This document shows positions 8,638 through 19,059 of a DNA stretch of 64,000 nt, piece by piece. The translations under genes were made by a program, and so were the position numbers. This stretch comes from Flexivirga aerilata. Lineage in GTDB: Bacteria > Actinomycetota > Actinomycetes > Actinomycetales > Dermatophilaceae. The notes beneath the pieces were generated by a model, which saw nothing but the letters and a program-made list of their open reading frames with translations, was not told where the DNA came from and did no database searches. The stretch lies in NCBI RefSeq assembly GCF_013002715.1, contig NZ_JABENB010000001.1, positions 2,418,001 through 2,482,000 on the forward strand, written 5' to 3'. The stretch's first letter is position 1. Every line of letters begins with the position of its first letter.

Positions 8638-9090
8638 GTGCAATCGGTGCGTATGCCGGTGCGGCAGCTCGATCCCGGGCTGCCGCTGCCGTCATACGCC
8701 CACCCGGGCGACGCCGGCGTCGACCTCTACGCGCGGGTGGGGGTGACGCTCGCGCCGGGACACCGGTCGCTGGTGCCGACGGGCGTCGCGATCGCGCTGC
8801 CCGACGGGTATGCCGCGTTCGTGCACCCGCGCTCCGGCCTGGCGGCGCGGCACGGCGTGACGACCCTGAACGGGCCGGGGACGGTCGATGCGGGTTATCG
8901 CGGCGAGATCCAGGTCAACCTGATCAACCACGACCCGCGCGAGTCGTTCACGATCGAGCGCGGTGACCGGATCGCCCAGCTGGTGGTGCAGCCGGTGGTC
9001 GCGGTGCAATGGCAGCCGGTCGATTCGCTTCCGGACAGTGTCCGGGGCGAGACTGGACACGGAAACAGCGGCGGCTTCGCCGGCCGCTGA
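8638..9090 (+). CDS. dut: deoxyuridine 5'-triphosphate nucleotidohydrolase (dUTPase)
   Basis: 150 residues. Hydrolyses dUTP to dUMP and pyrophosphate, protecting DNA from uracil and feeding dTMP synthesis. All trimeric dUTPase motifs are present: PGDAGVDLYA (1), HPRSGLAARHG (2), TLNGPGTVDAGYRGEI (3), GDRIAQLVVQP (4) and GNSGGFAG (5, which closes over the neighbouring active site). GTG 8638, two bases after the DUF4193 stop, gives the extra residues VQSVRMPVRQLDP typical of actinobacterial dUTPases; ATG 8653 is a shorter alternative. The coupling DUF4193-dut-DUF3710 is conserved in Actinobacteria. Confidence 0.93.
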   Translation: MQSVRMPVRQLDPGLPLPSYAHPGDAGVDLYARVGVTLAPGHRSLVPTGVAIALPDGYAAFVHPRSGLAARHGVTTLNGPGTVDAGYRGEIQVNLINHDPRESFTIERGDRIAQLVVQPVVAVQWQPVDSLPDSVRGETGHGNSGGFAGR

Positions 9091-9123
9091 GCACGACGAC
9101 AAGACAAAGGGGCACAACCCATC

Positions 9124-9993
9124 GTGGGACTCTTCCGACGCAAGGCCAAGGACAGCGACGAGCAGACTGCCGTCCCTGCGGTCGAGGACGTCGACGCCGC
9201 CACCGATGACGACGCCGGCGACGCCGCGGCCACCGAGACGGGGCAGGCGGACGAGGTCGAGGCGCGCGACGCCGTCGACGGCGGCGCCGACGAGCAGCCC
9301 GAGGGGCGGCTGTCGCGTCCGCACGAGGTCGACCGATCGGAGGGGCCGTTCGACCGCACGGAGGTCGACGACCTCGACTCACGTCTGGACTTCGGCGCTC
9401 TCGCGATCATCCCCGAGTCGAGCATGGAGATCCGGCTCGACGTCGACGAGTCGGGCCAGGAGATCACCGGCATGACCGTCGTGCAGGGCGAATCCGCTTG
9501 CCAGCTGCAGGTTTTCGCCGCTCCGAAGAGCAGCGGCGTGTGGGACGACATCCGCGACGAGATCGCCGACAACCTGATCGGTGGCGGTGGCACCGCCGAG
9601 GAGAAGCTCGGTCCGCTCGGCATCGAGCTGCACGCCCGGATGCCCACGCGCGGCCCCGACGGTCGCACCACCTACGCGCCGGCCCGGTTCGTCGGCGTCG
9701 ACGGCCCGCGCTGGTTCCTGCGCGCGGTGCTGTCCGGCAATGCCGCGATCGACGAGGCCGCGGCCGAGCCGCTGCTGGCGTTCATCCGCCGCAGTGTGGT
9801 GATCCGCGGCACCGAGGCGCGCGCGCCGCGCGAGATGCTGCCGCTGGAGATCCCGCAGGACGTCCTGGCGCAGGCCGAGCAGGCCGACGACGCCGACCCC
9901 AATGCCACGCCGGACCAGACCGGCGACAAGTCCGACACCGCCGACGACTTCAAGCCGTTCGAGCGTGGCCCGGAGATCACCGAGGTGCGTTGA
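9124..9993 (+). CDS. DUF3710 domain-containing protein
   Basis: 289 residues starting MGLFRRKAKDSDEQ, the usual opening of the family (Rv2696c). About 80 acidic residues precede the folded DUF3710 region (roughly 90-250), which includes FGALAIIPESSMEIRLDV and GPRWFLRAVLSGNAA. No catalytic motif is recognised and the function is unknown. Lies 33 bases after dut and 1 base before the OB-fold gene, as in mycobacteria, and so belongs to a conserved operon. GTG start with no strong Shine-Dalgarno. Confidence 0.88.
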   Translation: MGLFRRKAKDSDEQTAVPAVEDVDAATDDDAGDAAATETGQADEVEARDAVDGGADEQPEGRLSRPHEVDRSEGPFDRTEVDDLDSRLDFGALAIIPESSMEIRLDVDESGQEITGMTVVQGESACQLQVFAAPKSSGVWDDIRDEIADNLIGGGGTAEEKLGPLGIELHARMPTRGPDGRTTYAPARFVGVDGPRWFLRAVLSGNAAIDEAAAEPLLAFIRRSVVIRGTEARAPREMLPLEIPQDVLAQAEQADDADPNATPDQTGDKSDTADDFKPFERGPEITEVR

Positions 9994-9994
9994 G

Positions 9995-10369
9995 ATGAGC
10001 CTGCGAACGTCGTTCGGCAAGGTGGCCGACCGGCTGACCCGGTCGGAAACCTCCCTGGAGCGGGACGAGCTGCGGGAAGCCACCAAGAAGCACGGTGGCA
10101 CCCCGATCTGTGACGCGACCGACCGGTCGGTCGCGTCCTGTTGCGGGACGGTCCGCAGCGTGAGCCTGCGGCCGCGCACCGGCACGGTCCCGGCGATGGT
10201 CGTGGACCTCGATGACGGCAGCCGCACGATGAACCTCGTCTGGCTGGGCCGCCGCCGGATCGGCGGCATCGAGCCGGGCGTCTACCTCAAGGTGAAGGGC
10301 CGGGTCACCTATCTCAAGGGTGTGCCGACGATCTTCAACCCGGCCTACGAGATCAAGCAGGGCCAGTAA
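9995..10369 (+). CDS. OB-fold nucleic acid binding domain protein
   Basis: 124 residues. The C-terminal 75 residues (GTVRSVSLRPRTGTVPAMVV ... GGIEPGVYLKVKGRVTYLKG) have the strand pattern of the single OB-fold of the Rv2694c family; the N-terminal helix region carries C-D-A-T and C-C residues. OB-folds of this kind bind nucleic acid or small ligands; the exact role is unknown. The start overlaps closely with the DUF3710 stop. In M. tuberculosis a DUF3159 membrane-protein gene follows; here it is absent and the RCK genes converge after 13 bases. Confidence 0.85.
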   Translation: MSLRTSFGKVADRLTRSETSLERDELREATKKHGGTPICDATDRSVASCCGTVRSVSLRPRTGTVPAMVVDLDDGSRTMNLVWLGRRRIGGIEPGVYLKVKGRVTYLKGVPTIFNPAYEIKQGQ

Positions 10370-10382
10370 CGCCCGCAGGGCC

Positions 10383-11078
10383 TCAGTCGCCGGGGGAGTG
10401 CGTGCGGATCTGGTCCGCCGGGCGCCCGGTGAGCACCGCGCCGAGCGACTGCTCGGCCTCGGGGGTTGCGAGCAGCAGCAACTCGTCGAGCGCCTCGATC
10501 GCGTCGTACGGGCTGGGCGGGATCGGCACCTCGTCGCGGATGATGCCGACCAGCACACACTCCGGCGGCAGCTCCAGCTGACCGACCGCGACGCCCACGT
10601 TGGGGCTGTCGGCGGGGACGGTGATCTCGACCATCGTGGCCTTGCCCTGCTGGAACTGGAACAACCGCACCAGGTCGCCGACGCTGACCGCCTCCTCGAC
10701 GAGCGCGGTCATCAGACGGGGAGTGGAGACGGCGACGTCGACGCCCCACGCCTCGTCGAACATCCACTCGTTCTTGGGGTTGTTGACCCGGGCCACCGTG
10801 CGGTTGATGCCGAACTCGGTCTTGGCGAGCAGCGACACCACGAGGTTGACCTTGTCGTCGCCGGTGGCGCAGACCACCACCTCGCAGTCCTCCAGCCGCG
10901 CCTCGCGCAGCGTGCTGATCTCGCACGCGTCGGCGAGCAGCCAGGACGCGTCGGGCACCGAACGGGTGCGCGCCTCCTCGGCATACTTGTCGATGATGAG
11001 CACCTGGTGACCGCGCAGGATCAGCTCCCGGGCGATCGACCGGCCGACGCTTCCCGCGCCGACGACAACAACACGCAT
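10383..11078 (-). CDS. ceoB: TrkA family (RCK) potassium uptake protein, CeoB-like
   Basis: 231 residues. The N-terminal Rossmann domain MRVVVVGAGSVGRSIARELI binds NAD(H) or a nucleotide; a TrkA-C-like domain follows from about residue 140. These cytoplasmic proteins gate K+ transporters. It pairs with the second RCK gene upstream (16 bases apart, same strand) and with the KimA-like transporter encoded divergently at 11873. This layout matches ceoB-ceoC-Rv2690c of M. tuberculosis. No membrane segments are present, and no Trk/Ktr permease gene is near, so the APC transporter is the best candidate partner. Confidence 0.88.
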   Translation of the reverse strand: MRVVVVGAGSVGRSIARELILRGHQVLIIDKYAEEARTRSVPDASWLLADACEISTLREARLEDCEVVVCATGDDKVNLVVSLLAKTEFGINRTVARVNNPKNEWMFDEAWGVDVAVSTPRLMTALVEEAVSVGDLVRLFQFQQGKATMVEITVPADSPNVGVAVGQLELPPECVLVGIIRDEVPIPPSPYDAIEALDELLLLATPEAEQSLGAVLTGRPADQIRTHSPGD

Positions 11079-11094
11079 CTGACGATTCTCCTGG

Positions 11095-11760
11095 TCAGTC
11101 GTCGACTGGTTTGGGGGAGGTGAGCAGGTCCTCGATGTCGGCCGCCCGGTCGGTGGGCAGCATCAGGTGCAGCAGGTCGCCCTCCTGGAAGACGGTGTCG
11201 CCGCCGGGCAGCATGCCGTCGCCGAGGCGCGTCAGGTAGGCCACTCGGCCGCCGGTGCTCTGCTCGATGCGGGAGAGCGGGCTGCCGACCCAGCTCGGGT
11301 GCGGCGGGATCTCGGCGAGCATCACCTTGCCGCTGGCGTCGGTGTGCAGCGGCAGCGCGCCCTGCGGCAGCAGCTTGCGCAGCACCTGGTCGCTGGTCCA
11401 GCGCACCGTGGCCACCGTCGGTATGCCGAGGCGTTCGTAGATCTCGGCCCGGCCCGGGTCGTAGATGCGCGCGACGACGTGCTCGACGTCGAACGTCTCG
11501 CGGGCGACCCGTGCGGACAGGATGTTGGAGTTGTCACCGCTGCTGACCGCGGCGAACGCGTAGGCGTCCTTGATGCCGGCCTGGATCAGCGTCTCCCGGT
11601 CGAAGCCGACGCCGGTGACGCGGCGTCCCTCGAAAGACGGGCCGAGCCGTCGGAAGGCCGACTCGTCGCGGTCGATCACCGCGACCTCGTGGCCGTGCTT
11701 CTCCAGGCTGAGGGCGAGGGTCGCGCCGACCCGGCCGCAGCCCATGATGACGAAATACAC
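11095..11760 (-). CDS. ceoC: TrkA family (RCK) potassium uptake protein, CeoC-like
   Basis: 221 residues with the Rossmann fingerprint YFVIMGCGRVGATLALSLE at the start, aspartate after strand 2 (VAVIDRDESAF), and a C-terminal TrkA-C domain (about 140-215; RVAYLTRLGDGMLPGGDTVF). The GTG at 11760 was chosen because it puts the glycine motif at residues 7-12, as in the family; an upstream open extension is not conserved. First gene of a two-gene unit with ceoB. The promoter must lie in the 112-bp region shared with the divergent transporter gene. Confidence 0.88.
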   Translation of the reverse strand: MYFVIMGCGRVGATLALSLEKHGHEVAVIDRDESAFRRLGPSFEGRRVTGVGFDRETLIQAGIKDAYAFAAVSSGDNSNILSARVARETFDVEHVVARIYDPGRAEIYERLGIPTVATVRWTSDQVLRKLLPQGALPLHTDASGKVMLAEIPPHPSWVGSPLSRIEQSTGGRVAYLTRLGDGMLPGGDTVFQEGDLLHLMLPTDRAADIEDLLTSPKPVDD

Positions 11761-11858
11761 GTCGGAAAAGTTACCGGACGTGCGGGGTCCGTCGTGCCCC
11801 GGGCGACCGCGCCGCAGACGGTGATGAACCGGCGCACCGGGAAGCGTCCCGGTCGCCG

Positions 11859-11872
11859 TACACTCTCGCGTT
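11859..11872 (+). promoter_or_regulatory. candidate leaderless promoter (-10 TACACT) for the KimA-like transporter
   Basis: TACACT at 11859-11864 lies 8 bases before GTG 11873 with no Shine-Dalgarno between. The 112-bp divergent region 11761-11872 contains no sign of a c-di-AMP (ydaO-type) riboswitch, unlike Bacillus kimA. Confidence 0.45.
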
Positions 11873-13876
11873 GTGTCTGTGACAGGTCGCGCGGTCAAGC
11901 GTCTCGTCGTCGGTCGCGCGATGCGCAGCGACAGGCTCGGTGAGACGCTGCTGCCCAAGAAGCTGGCGTTGCCGATCTTTGCCAGCGACGCGTTGTCGTC
12001 GGTGGCCTACGCGCCGGACGAGATCCTGCTGACCCTCGGCCTCGCCGGCGGCAGCTTCGCGTTCACCCACTCGTGGCAGATCACCATCGCCGTGGTGTGC
12101 GTGATGGCGGTGGTCGTCGCGTCATACCGGCAGAACGTGCACGCCTACCCCTCGGGCGGTGGTGACTACGAGGTCGCCACCACCAACCTCGGTCCCAAGG
12201 CGGGGCTGACGGTCGCGTCCGCGCTCCTCGTCGACTACACCCTCACCGTCGCGGTGTCGGTGTCCTCGGGTGTGCAGAACGCCGCATCCGCGGCGCCGTT
12301 CCTCCACGGGCACGAGATGGAGGTCGCGGTCGGGCTGATCGTCGGCCTGACCGCGATGAACCTGCGCGGTGTGCGCGAGTCCGGCTCGTTCTTCGCGGTG
12401 CCCGTCTACCTCTTCATGCTCGGCATCTTCGCGCTGGCGATCGTCGGCATCGTCCGCAAGCTGCTCGGCGACCTGCCGATGGCCGAGAGCGCGAAGTTCG
12501 CCCTGGCACCCCAGCCCGACATGGACACCCTGTCCCAGCTCGCGGTGATGTTCCTGCTGCTGCGGGCATTCTCCAGCGGTTGTGCGGCGCTCACCGGTGT
12601 CGAGGCGATCTCCAACGGGGTGCCGGCCTTCCAGAAGCCGAAGAGCAGGAACGCCGCCACCACCTTGCTGTTGATGGGTGCCATCTCGGTGACGATGCTC
12701 GTCTCGATCGTCACCCTCGCCAACTGGACCGGCATCAAGATCCAGGACCCGGACCGGCCGGGTGCGCTGCTGCTCGACGGCAAGCCGGTCGTCAACTACA
12801 ACGAGGACACCGTGCTCGGCCAGTTGGCACACGCGGTCTTCCAGGGTTTCCCGCTCGGCGTCATCTTCGTCTCGATCGTCACCGGTGTGATCCTGGTGCT
12901 CGCCGCCAACACCGCGTTCAACGGCTTCCCGGTGCTCGCCTCGATCCTCGCGCGCGACGGGTGGCTGCCGCGCCAGCTGCACACCCGCGGCGACCGGCTC
13001 GCCTACTCCAACGGCATCCTGATCCTCGCCGGTGCCGCCACCCTGCTCGTCATCGTGTATGACGCAGAGCCCACCCGGCTGATCCAGCTCTACATCGTCG
13101 GGGTGTTCGTCTCGTTCACGGTCAGCCAGACCGGCATGATCCGGCACTGGAACCGCATGCTGCGCGACGAGACCGACCCGAGCGCCCGCAACCGGATGAA
13201 GCGCTCGCGGCTGATCAACGGCGTCGGTGCGGTGATGTCCGGCACGGTGCTGCTGGTGGTGTTGCTGACCAAGTTCACCCACGGCGCCGGCTACGCGGTG
13301 GCGGCGATGTTCGTGCTCTTCCTGTTGATGATGCAGATTCGCCGCCACTACTCCCACGTCGGCAAGGAGCTGGCGCTCGCCGAGGGCATGGACGACCAGC
13401 TGCTGCCGTCCAGGGTGCACGCGATCGTCCTGGTGTCCAAGCTGCACAAGCCGACCATGCGCGCGCTGGCCTACGCCCGGGCGACCCGTCCGTCGGTGCT
13501 GGAGGCGGTCACCGTCGACGTCGACCCGGAGGAGACCGAGGCCCTGCAGGAGGAGTGGGAGCGCCGGGAGATCCCGGTGACGCTGAAGATCATTGCGTCG
13601 CCCTACCGCGAGATCACCCGCCCGATCATCAACTACGTCAAGGCCGTTCGCCGAGACAGCCCGCGCGACGTGGTGATGGTCTACATCCCCGAGTATGTCG
13701 TCGGCCACTGGTACGAACAGCTCCTGCACAACCAGTCGGCGCTCCGGCTGAAGTCGCGTCTGTTGTTCACCCCGGGTGTCATGGTCGCGAGCGTGCCGTG
13801 GCAGCTGGACTCCAGCCAGGGCCAGGAGCAGCACCTCGACGGATTCGCCCCTGGCGCGGTCCGGCGCGGGCGATGA
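11873..13876 (+). CDS. APC superfamily transporter, KimA-like potassium importer
   Basis: 667 residues with about 12 membrane segments (roughly 30-480) and a cytoplasmic C-terminal domain (about 490-667). Compared from memory with Bacillus subtilis KimA, it shares FASDALSSVAYAPDEIL, YRQNVHAYPSGGGDYEVA, LLVDYTLTVAVSVSSG, AFSSGCAALTGVEAISNG and GDRLAYSNGI, and the C-terminal HNQSALRLKSRLLF. KimA is a proton-coupled K+ importer whose C-terminal domain binds c-di-AMP. Two RCK proteins are encoded divergently next door, supporting a K+ role. The generic annotation would be amino acid permease; the KimA likeness argues against amino acids. Its stop overlaps the next ATG (ATGA). Confidence 0.82.
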   Translation: MSVTGRAVKRLVVGRAMRSDRLGETLLPKKLALPIFASDALSSVAYAPDEILLTLGLAGGSFAFTHSWQITIAVVCVMAVVVASYRQNVHAYPSGGGDYEVATTNLGPKAGLTVASALLVDYTLTVAVSVSSGVQNAASAAPFLHGHEMEVAVGLIVGLTAMNLRGVRESGSFFAVPVYLFMLGIFALAIVGIVRKLLGDLPMAESAKFALAPQPDMDTLSQLAVMFLLLRAFSSGCAALTGVEAISNGVPAFQKPKSRNAATTLLLMGAISVTMLVSIVTLANWTGIKIQDPDRPGALLLDGKPVVNYNEDTVLGQLAHAVFQGFPLGVIFVSIVTGVILVLAANTAFNGFPVLASILARDGWLPRQLHTRGDRLAYSNGILILAGAATLLVIVYDAEPTRLIQLYIVGVFVSFTVSQTGMIRHWNRMLRDETDPSARNRMKRSRLINGVGAVMSGTVLLVVLLTKFTHGAGYAVAAMFVLFLLMMQIRRHYSHVGKELALAEGMDDQLLPSRVHAIVLVSKLHKPTMRALAYARATRPSVLEAVTVDVDPEETEALQEEWERREIPVTLKIIASPYREITRPIINYVKAVRRDSPRDVVMVYIPEYVVGHWYEQLLHNQSALRLKSRLLFTPGVMVASVPWQLDSSQGQEQHLDGFAPGAVRRGR

Positions 13877-15210
13877 GCGCCCGGCAGCGAGGCCGCGGCC
13901 GGGGTGATCGCCGCCGCCCCAGAAACCGTGCGGCGCAGGGCGATTCGCTGGTCGGTCAGCGGCTGACTCTCGACATCGAGGATGTCGCGCAGGGCGGTCA
14001 CTGCGTCGCCCGGCATGACGGCCGGGTCGTCTTCGTGCGCCACTCGCTGCCGGGGGAGCGGGTCGTCGCCGAGGTCACCGACGGCGGCACCGGGTCGCGC
14101 TTCCTGCGCGCCGACGCGGTCGAGATCCTCACGGCGTCACCCGAGCGCCGCCCCTCCCCGTGTGTGTATGCCGGGCCCGGTCTCTGCGGAGGCTGCGACT
14201 GGCAGCACACGTCCGCCCGCTTCGGGCGCGAGCTCAAGACCCGCGTCGTGCGCGAGCAACTGCAGCGGCTGGCCGGCATCGAGTGGGACGGCGAGGTCGA
14301 GGCCGTCCCCGGTGACGAGGAGGGCCAACGCTGGCGCACGAGAGTCGAATTCGCAGCCACCCCGCGAGGACGCATCGGCCTGCGCCGTCACCGCTCGCAC
14401 GACGTGGTGCCGGTCGACGACTGCCTGATCACGGTGCCGGAGATCGCCGCCACCGGGTTGCTCGGTGAGGTGGTCGAGACCGGGGTGACCGGCGTCGACG
14501 TCGCGGTCGACTCCGCCGGCGAGGTCGTGGCGATCGATCTGCCCATTCGCCGGTCGAGTAGCGGCGGGGGGAGCGCAGCGGAGGACGCCGCACACCGAGA
14601 CCCGGTGCCGAACGTTACTGAGACCGTTCACGTTGCGGGCAGGGGTGACCGTGACTTCGCGGTGTCGGCGCGCGGCTTCTGGCAGGTGCACCCGGGCGCT
14701 GCGAGCACGTTCGTCACCGAGGTGCTCGACCGGTTGCGGCCGCAGCCGGGGGAGCGGGTGCTCGACCTCTATTCGGGGGTGGGTGTCTTCACCGCCTTCC
14801 TCGCCGACGCGGTCGGCACCGACGGCCGGGTGCTCGGCCTCGAGGGCGACGCGCGGGCCGTGCAGGACGGGCAGGGCAACCTGGCCGGACTGCCGCAGGC
14901 GAGCCTGCAGCGCGCCGACATCGGCCGCGATGGCTGGCAGTCCGCGATCGACGACGGCCTCGACACGGTCGACCTCGTGGTGCTCGACCCGCCGCGCACC
15001 GGCGCCGGACGCGAGGTGATCGGGGAAATCACCGCCCGGCAGCCGCGCGCGATCGCCTACGTCGCATGCGACCCGGCCGCCCTCGCCCGCGACCTGTCCT
15101 ATGCCGCGGACGCCGGTTACGGGGTGACTTCGCTGCGCGCCTTCGACGCCTTCCCGATGACGCATCACGTGGAGTGCATCGCGATCTTGTCCCGGGTGGG
15201 AGAATCGTAA
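13873..15210 (+). CDS. class I SAM-dependent RNA methyltransferase (TrmA/RumA family)
   Basis: 445 residues. 5-methyluridine methyltransferase family: TRAM domain (about 20-85; VGQRLTLDIEDVAQGGHCVA), iron-sulfur-type cysteines CVYAGPGLCGGCDWQH, SAM-binding VLDLYSGVGVFTAFLAD, the DPPRTGAGREV motif and the catalytic cysteine in YVACDPAALARDL. It methylates uridine in tRNA or rRNA; the exact site is not known. Start ATG overlaps the transporter stop, matching the Rv2690c-Rv2689c order. Around residues 226-246 there is a Ser/Gly/Ala-rich insertion encoded by a palindromic repeat element (14550-14607), inserted in frame and sparing the catalytic parts. Confidence 0.88.
   Translation: MSARQRGRGRGDRRRPRNRAAQGDSLVGQRLTLDIEDVAQGGHCVARHDGRVVFVRHSLPGERVVAEVTDGGTGSRFLRADAVEILTASPERRPSPCVYAGPGLCGGCDWQHTSARFGRELKTRVVREQLQRLAGIEWDGEVEAVPGDEEGQRWRTRVEFAATPRGRIGLRRHRSHDVVPVDDCLITVPEIAATGLLGEVVETGVTGVDVAVDSAGEVVAIDLPIRRSSSGGGSAAEDAAHRDPVPNVTETVHVAGRGDRDFAVSARGFWQVHPGAASTFVTEVLDRLRPQPGERVLDLYSGVGVFTAFLADAVGTDGRVLGLEGDARAVQDGQGNLAGLPQASLQRADIGRDGWQSAIDDGLDTVDLVVLDPPRTGAGREVIGEITARQPRAIAYVACDPAALARDLSYAADAGYGVTSLRAFDAFPMTHHVECIAILSRVGES
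14550..14607 (+). repeat. REP-like palindromic element inside the trmA-like gene
   Basis: The segment begins CCGGTCGAGTAGC, contains GAGCGCAGCGGAG and ends CACCGAGACCCGGTG. From memory, this GTCGAGTAGC / GAGCGCAGCG / CGAGACC pattern is that of a short palindromic repeat common between genes of Micrococcales and Nocardioides-type genomes. The ends are imperfect inverted copies (CCGGTCGAG against CCGGGTCTCG). Here it lies in frame in coding sequence and adds about 19 residues. No second copy was found in the window, so the family assignment rests on memory. Confidence 0.5.
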
Positions 15211-15243
15211 GCCGGTGGACGTCGCAGACCGACCGGCGCGGAG

Positions 15244-15262
15244 TTAGGTTCACCTTCGCTGA
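15244..15262 (+). promoter_or_regulatory. weak DtxR/IdeR-like box upstream of aconitase
   Basis: TTAGGTTCACCTTCGCTGA matches about 12 of 19 positions of the iron-box consensus TTAGGTTAGGCTAACCTAA, with a perfect left half TTAGGTT. Aconitase is an iron-sulfur enzyme, so iron control would make sense, but the right half is poor. Confidence 0.2.
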
Positions 15263-15287
15263 CTGCCGCTGGACCCCTGTGATTCAC

Positions 15288-15307
15288 TTATCTTGACGTC
15301 AAGATAA
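15288..15307. promoter_or_regulatory. perfect 20-bp palindrome upstream of aconitase
   Basis: TTATCTTGACGTCAAGATAA is a perfect inverted repeat 40 bases before the aconitase start. It abuts the A/T-rich TAAAAT (15305-15310), a possible -10 box, so a bound protein would cover the promoter. Its size and shape fit a dimeric winged-helix regulator of the MarR/UrtR group; Streptomyces TamR, of that group, is known to control aconitase, but I could not compare its site. Confidence 0.65.
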
Positions 15308-15346
15308 AATGCCTGGTGAAGCAGAGAGACTGACGAAGGAGTCGGC

Positions 15347-18016
<2,670 letters not shown>

Positions 18017-18044
18017 CGAACGAGCCTGACACAGGCCAAGATTC

Positions 18045-18084
18045 GGCGCCGCGGTGGCTTGATCACCGCGGCGCCGCTTCGTTT
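18045..18084 (+). terminator. rho-independent-type terminator of acnA
   Basis: GGCGCCGCGGTG (18045-18056) and CACCGCGGCGCC (18064-18075) form a perfect 12-bp stem with a 7-base loop, 28 bases after the acnA stop, followed by GCTTCGTTTTCC. Confidence 0.8.
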
Positions 18085-18104
18085 TCCGGGGCGGCTATGT
18101 AACG

Positions 18105-18158
18105 AATCAGTCACAGCCGCACGTGTGCTCGCCAACACTGGCCGGTAATCAGTCACAG
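18105..18158. promoter_or_regulatory. direct repeats AATCAGTCACAG upstream of the liv-type operon
   Basis: AATCAGTCACAG occurs twice, at 18105-18116 and 18147-18158, with starts exactly 42 bases apart (four turns of B-DNA). This is the arrangement of tandem activator or repressor half-sites on one face of the helix. It lies in the 250-bp region between the acnA terminator and the first ABC gene. Confidence 0.45.
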
Positions 18159-18267
18159 TAACCGCCAGCGAGGATGTCTGTGGCGGGGGTCACACGCAAC
18201 TCCGCGACCCCGTCCCATCCGTCAGTGCGGTGTCGTCAGCCCCGCACGATCCCCGGCGAGGAGCAAC

Positions 18268-19059
18268 GTGCTCGCGATCTCCGATCTCAGCGCGCGCTAT
18301 GGCCGTTCGGTCTCGGCGCTGCGCGGGGTGTCCTTCGACCTGCCCGACGAGTCGATCGTCGCAGTCCTCGGCAGCAACGGAGCCGGGAAATCGACTCTGC
18401 TGCGAGCGATCTCGGGCACCCTCGGTCTGCACGGCGGCCAGTTGACCAGCGGCCACATCGAGCTGGACGGTCAGCGCATCGACCGACTGGACCCGGCCGC
18501 GATCGTGCACCGCAAGGTGATGCAGGTGCCCGAGGGGCGGCAGGTCTTCGGCCGGATGAGCGTCGAGGAGAACCTGCGAGCCGGCGGCCTGGCCACCGAG
18601 CCCGGCAAGCGCGCCGCTGCCCGGGCCGCGGTGCTCGAACTCTTCCCGGTGCTCGGCCAGCGACTCGACCAGACCGCCGGACTGCTGTCCGGTGGCGAGC
18701 AACAGATGCTCGCGATCGGCCGGGCGATGATGGCCGAGCCCCGCCTGCTGCTCCTGGACGAGCCGTCACTCGGGCTCGCGCCGCAGATGATCGAGCGCAT
18801 CGGCGAGGTCATCGCCGAGATCAACGGCCGGGGTACGGCGGTGCTCCTCGTCGAGCAGAACGCCGCGATGGCACTGCAACTCGCCCACCGTGCGGTGGTG
18901 CTCGAGGTCGGTGAACTCGCCCTGGCCGGCGACGCCGCCGAACTCGCCGCGTCCGAGGACGTGCAGCGCCTTTACCTCGGCGGTCAGCTGGAGGCCGACG
19001 ACGCCGCACCGCAGGAGCGGCATCGGGTGCGTCGAACGCTGGGAGTGTGGGAAGCATGA
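18268..19059 (+). CDS. livF: ABC transporter ATP-binding protein, LivF-type
   Basis: 263 residues. ATPase subunit of a branched-chain-amino-acid/urea (HAAT) family importer. Walker A GSNGAGKST, Q-loop region VMQVPEGRQVFGRMSVEENL (typical LivF 'PEGR-iF'), signature LLSGGEQQMLAIGRA, Walker B LLLLDEPSLGLAP and the switch histidine replaced by the LivF-type LVEQNA. Start GTG 18268 has GAGGAG 5 bases upstream. It is first in an operon in which each gene overlaps the next; order F-G-H-M-binding protein is inverted relative to many liv operons. Confidence 0.92.
   Translation: MLAISDLSARYGRSVSALRGVSFDLPDESIVAVLGSNGAGKSTLLRAISGTLGLHGGQLTSGHIELDGQRIDRLDPAAIVHRKVMQVPEGRQVFGRMSVEENLRAGGLATEPGKRAAARAAVLELFPVLGQRLDQTAGLLSGGEQQMLAIGRAMMAEPRLLLLDEPSLGLAPQMIERIGEVIAEINGRGTAVLLVEQNAAMALQLAHRAVVLEVGELALAGDAAELAASEDVQRLYLGGQLEADDAAPQERHRVRRTLGVWEA

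Noticed and set aside
11761..11872. c-di-AMP (ydaO-type) riboswitch before the KimA-like gene
   Set aside because: The gap is only 112 bp and shared with the divergent RCK gene; none of the conserved riboswitch blocks is visible.
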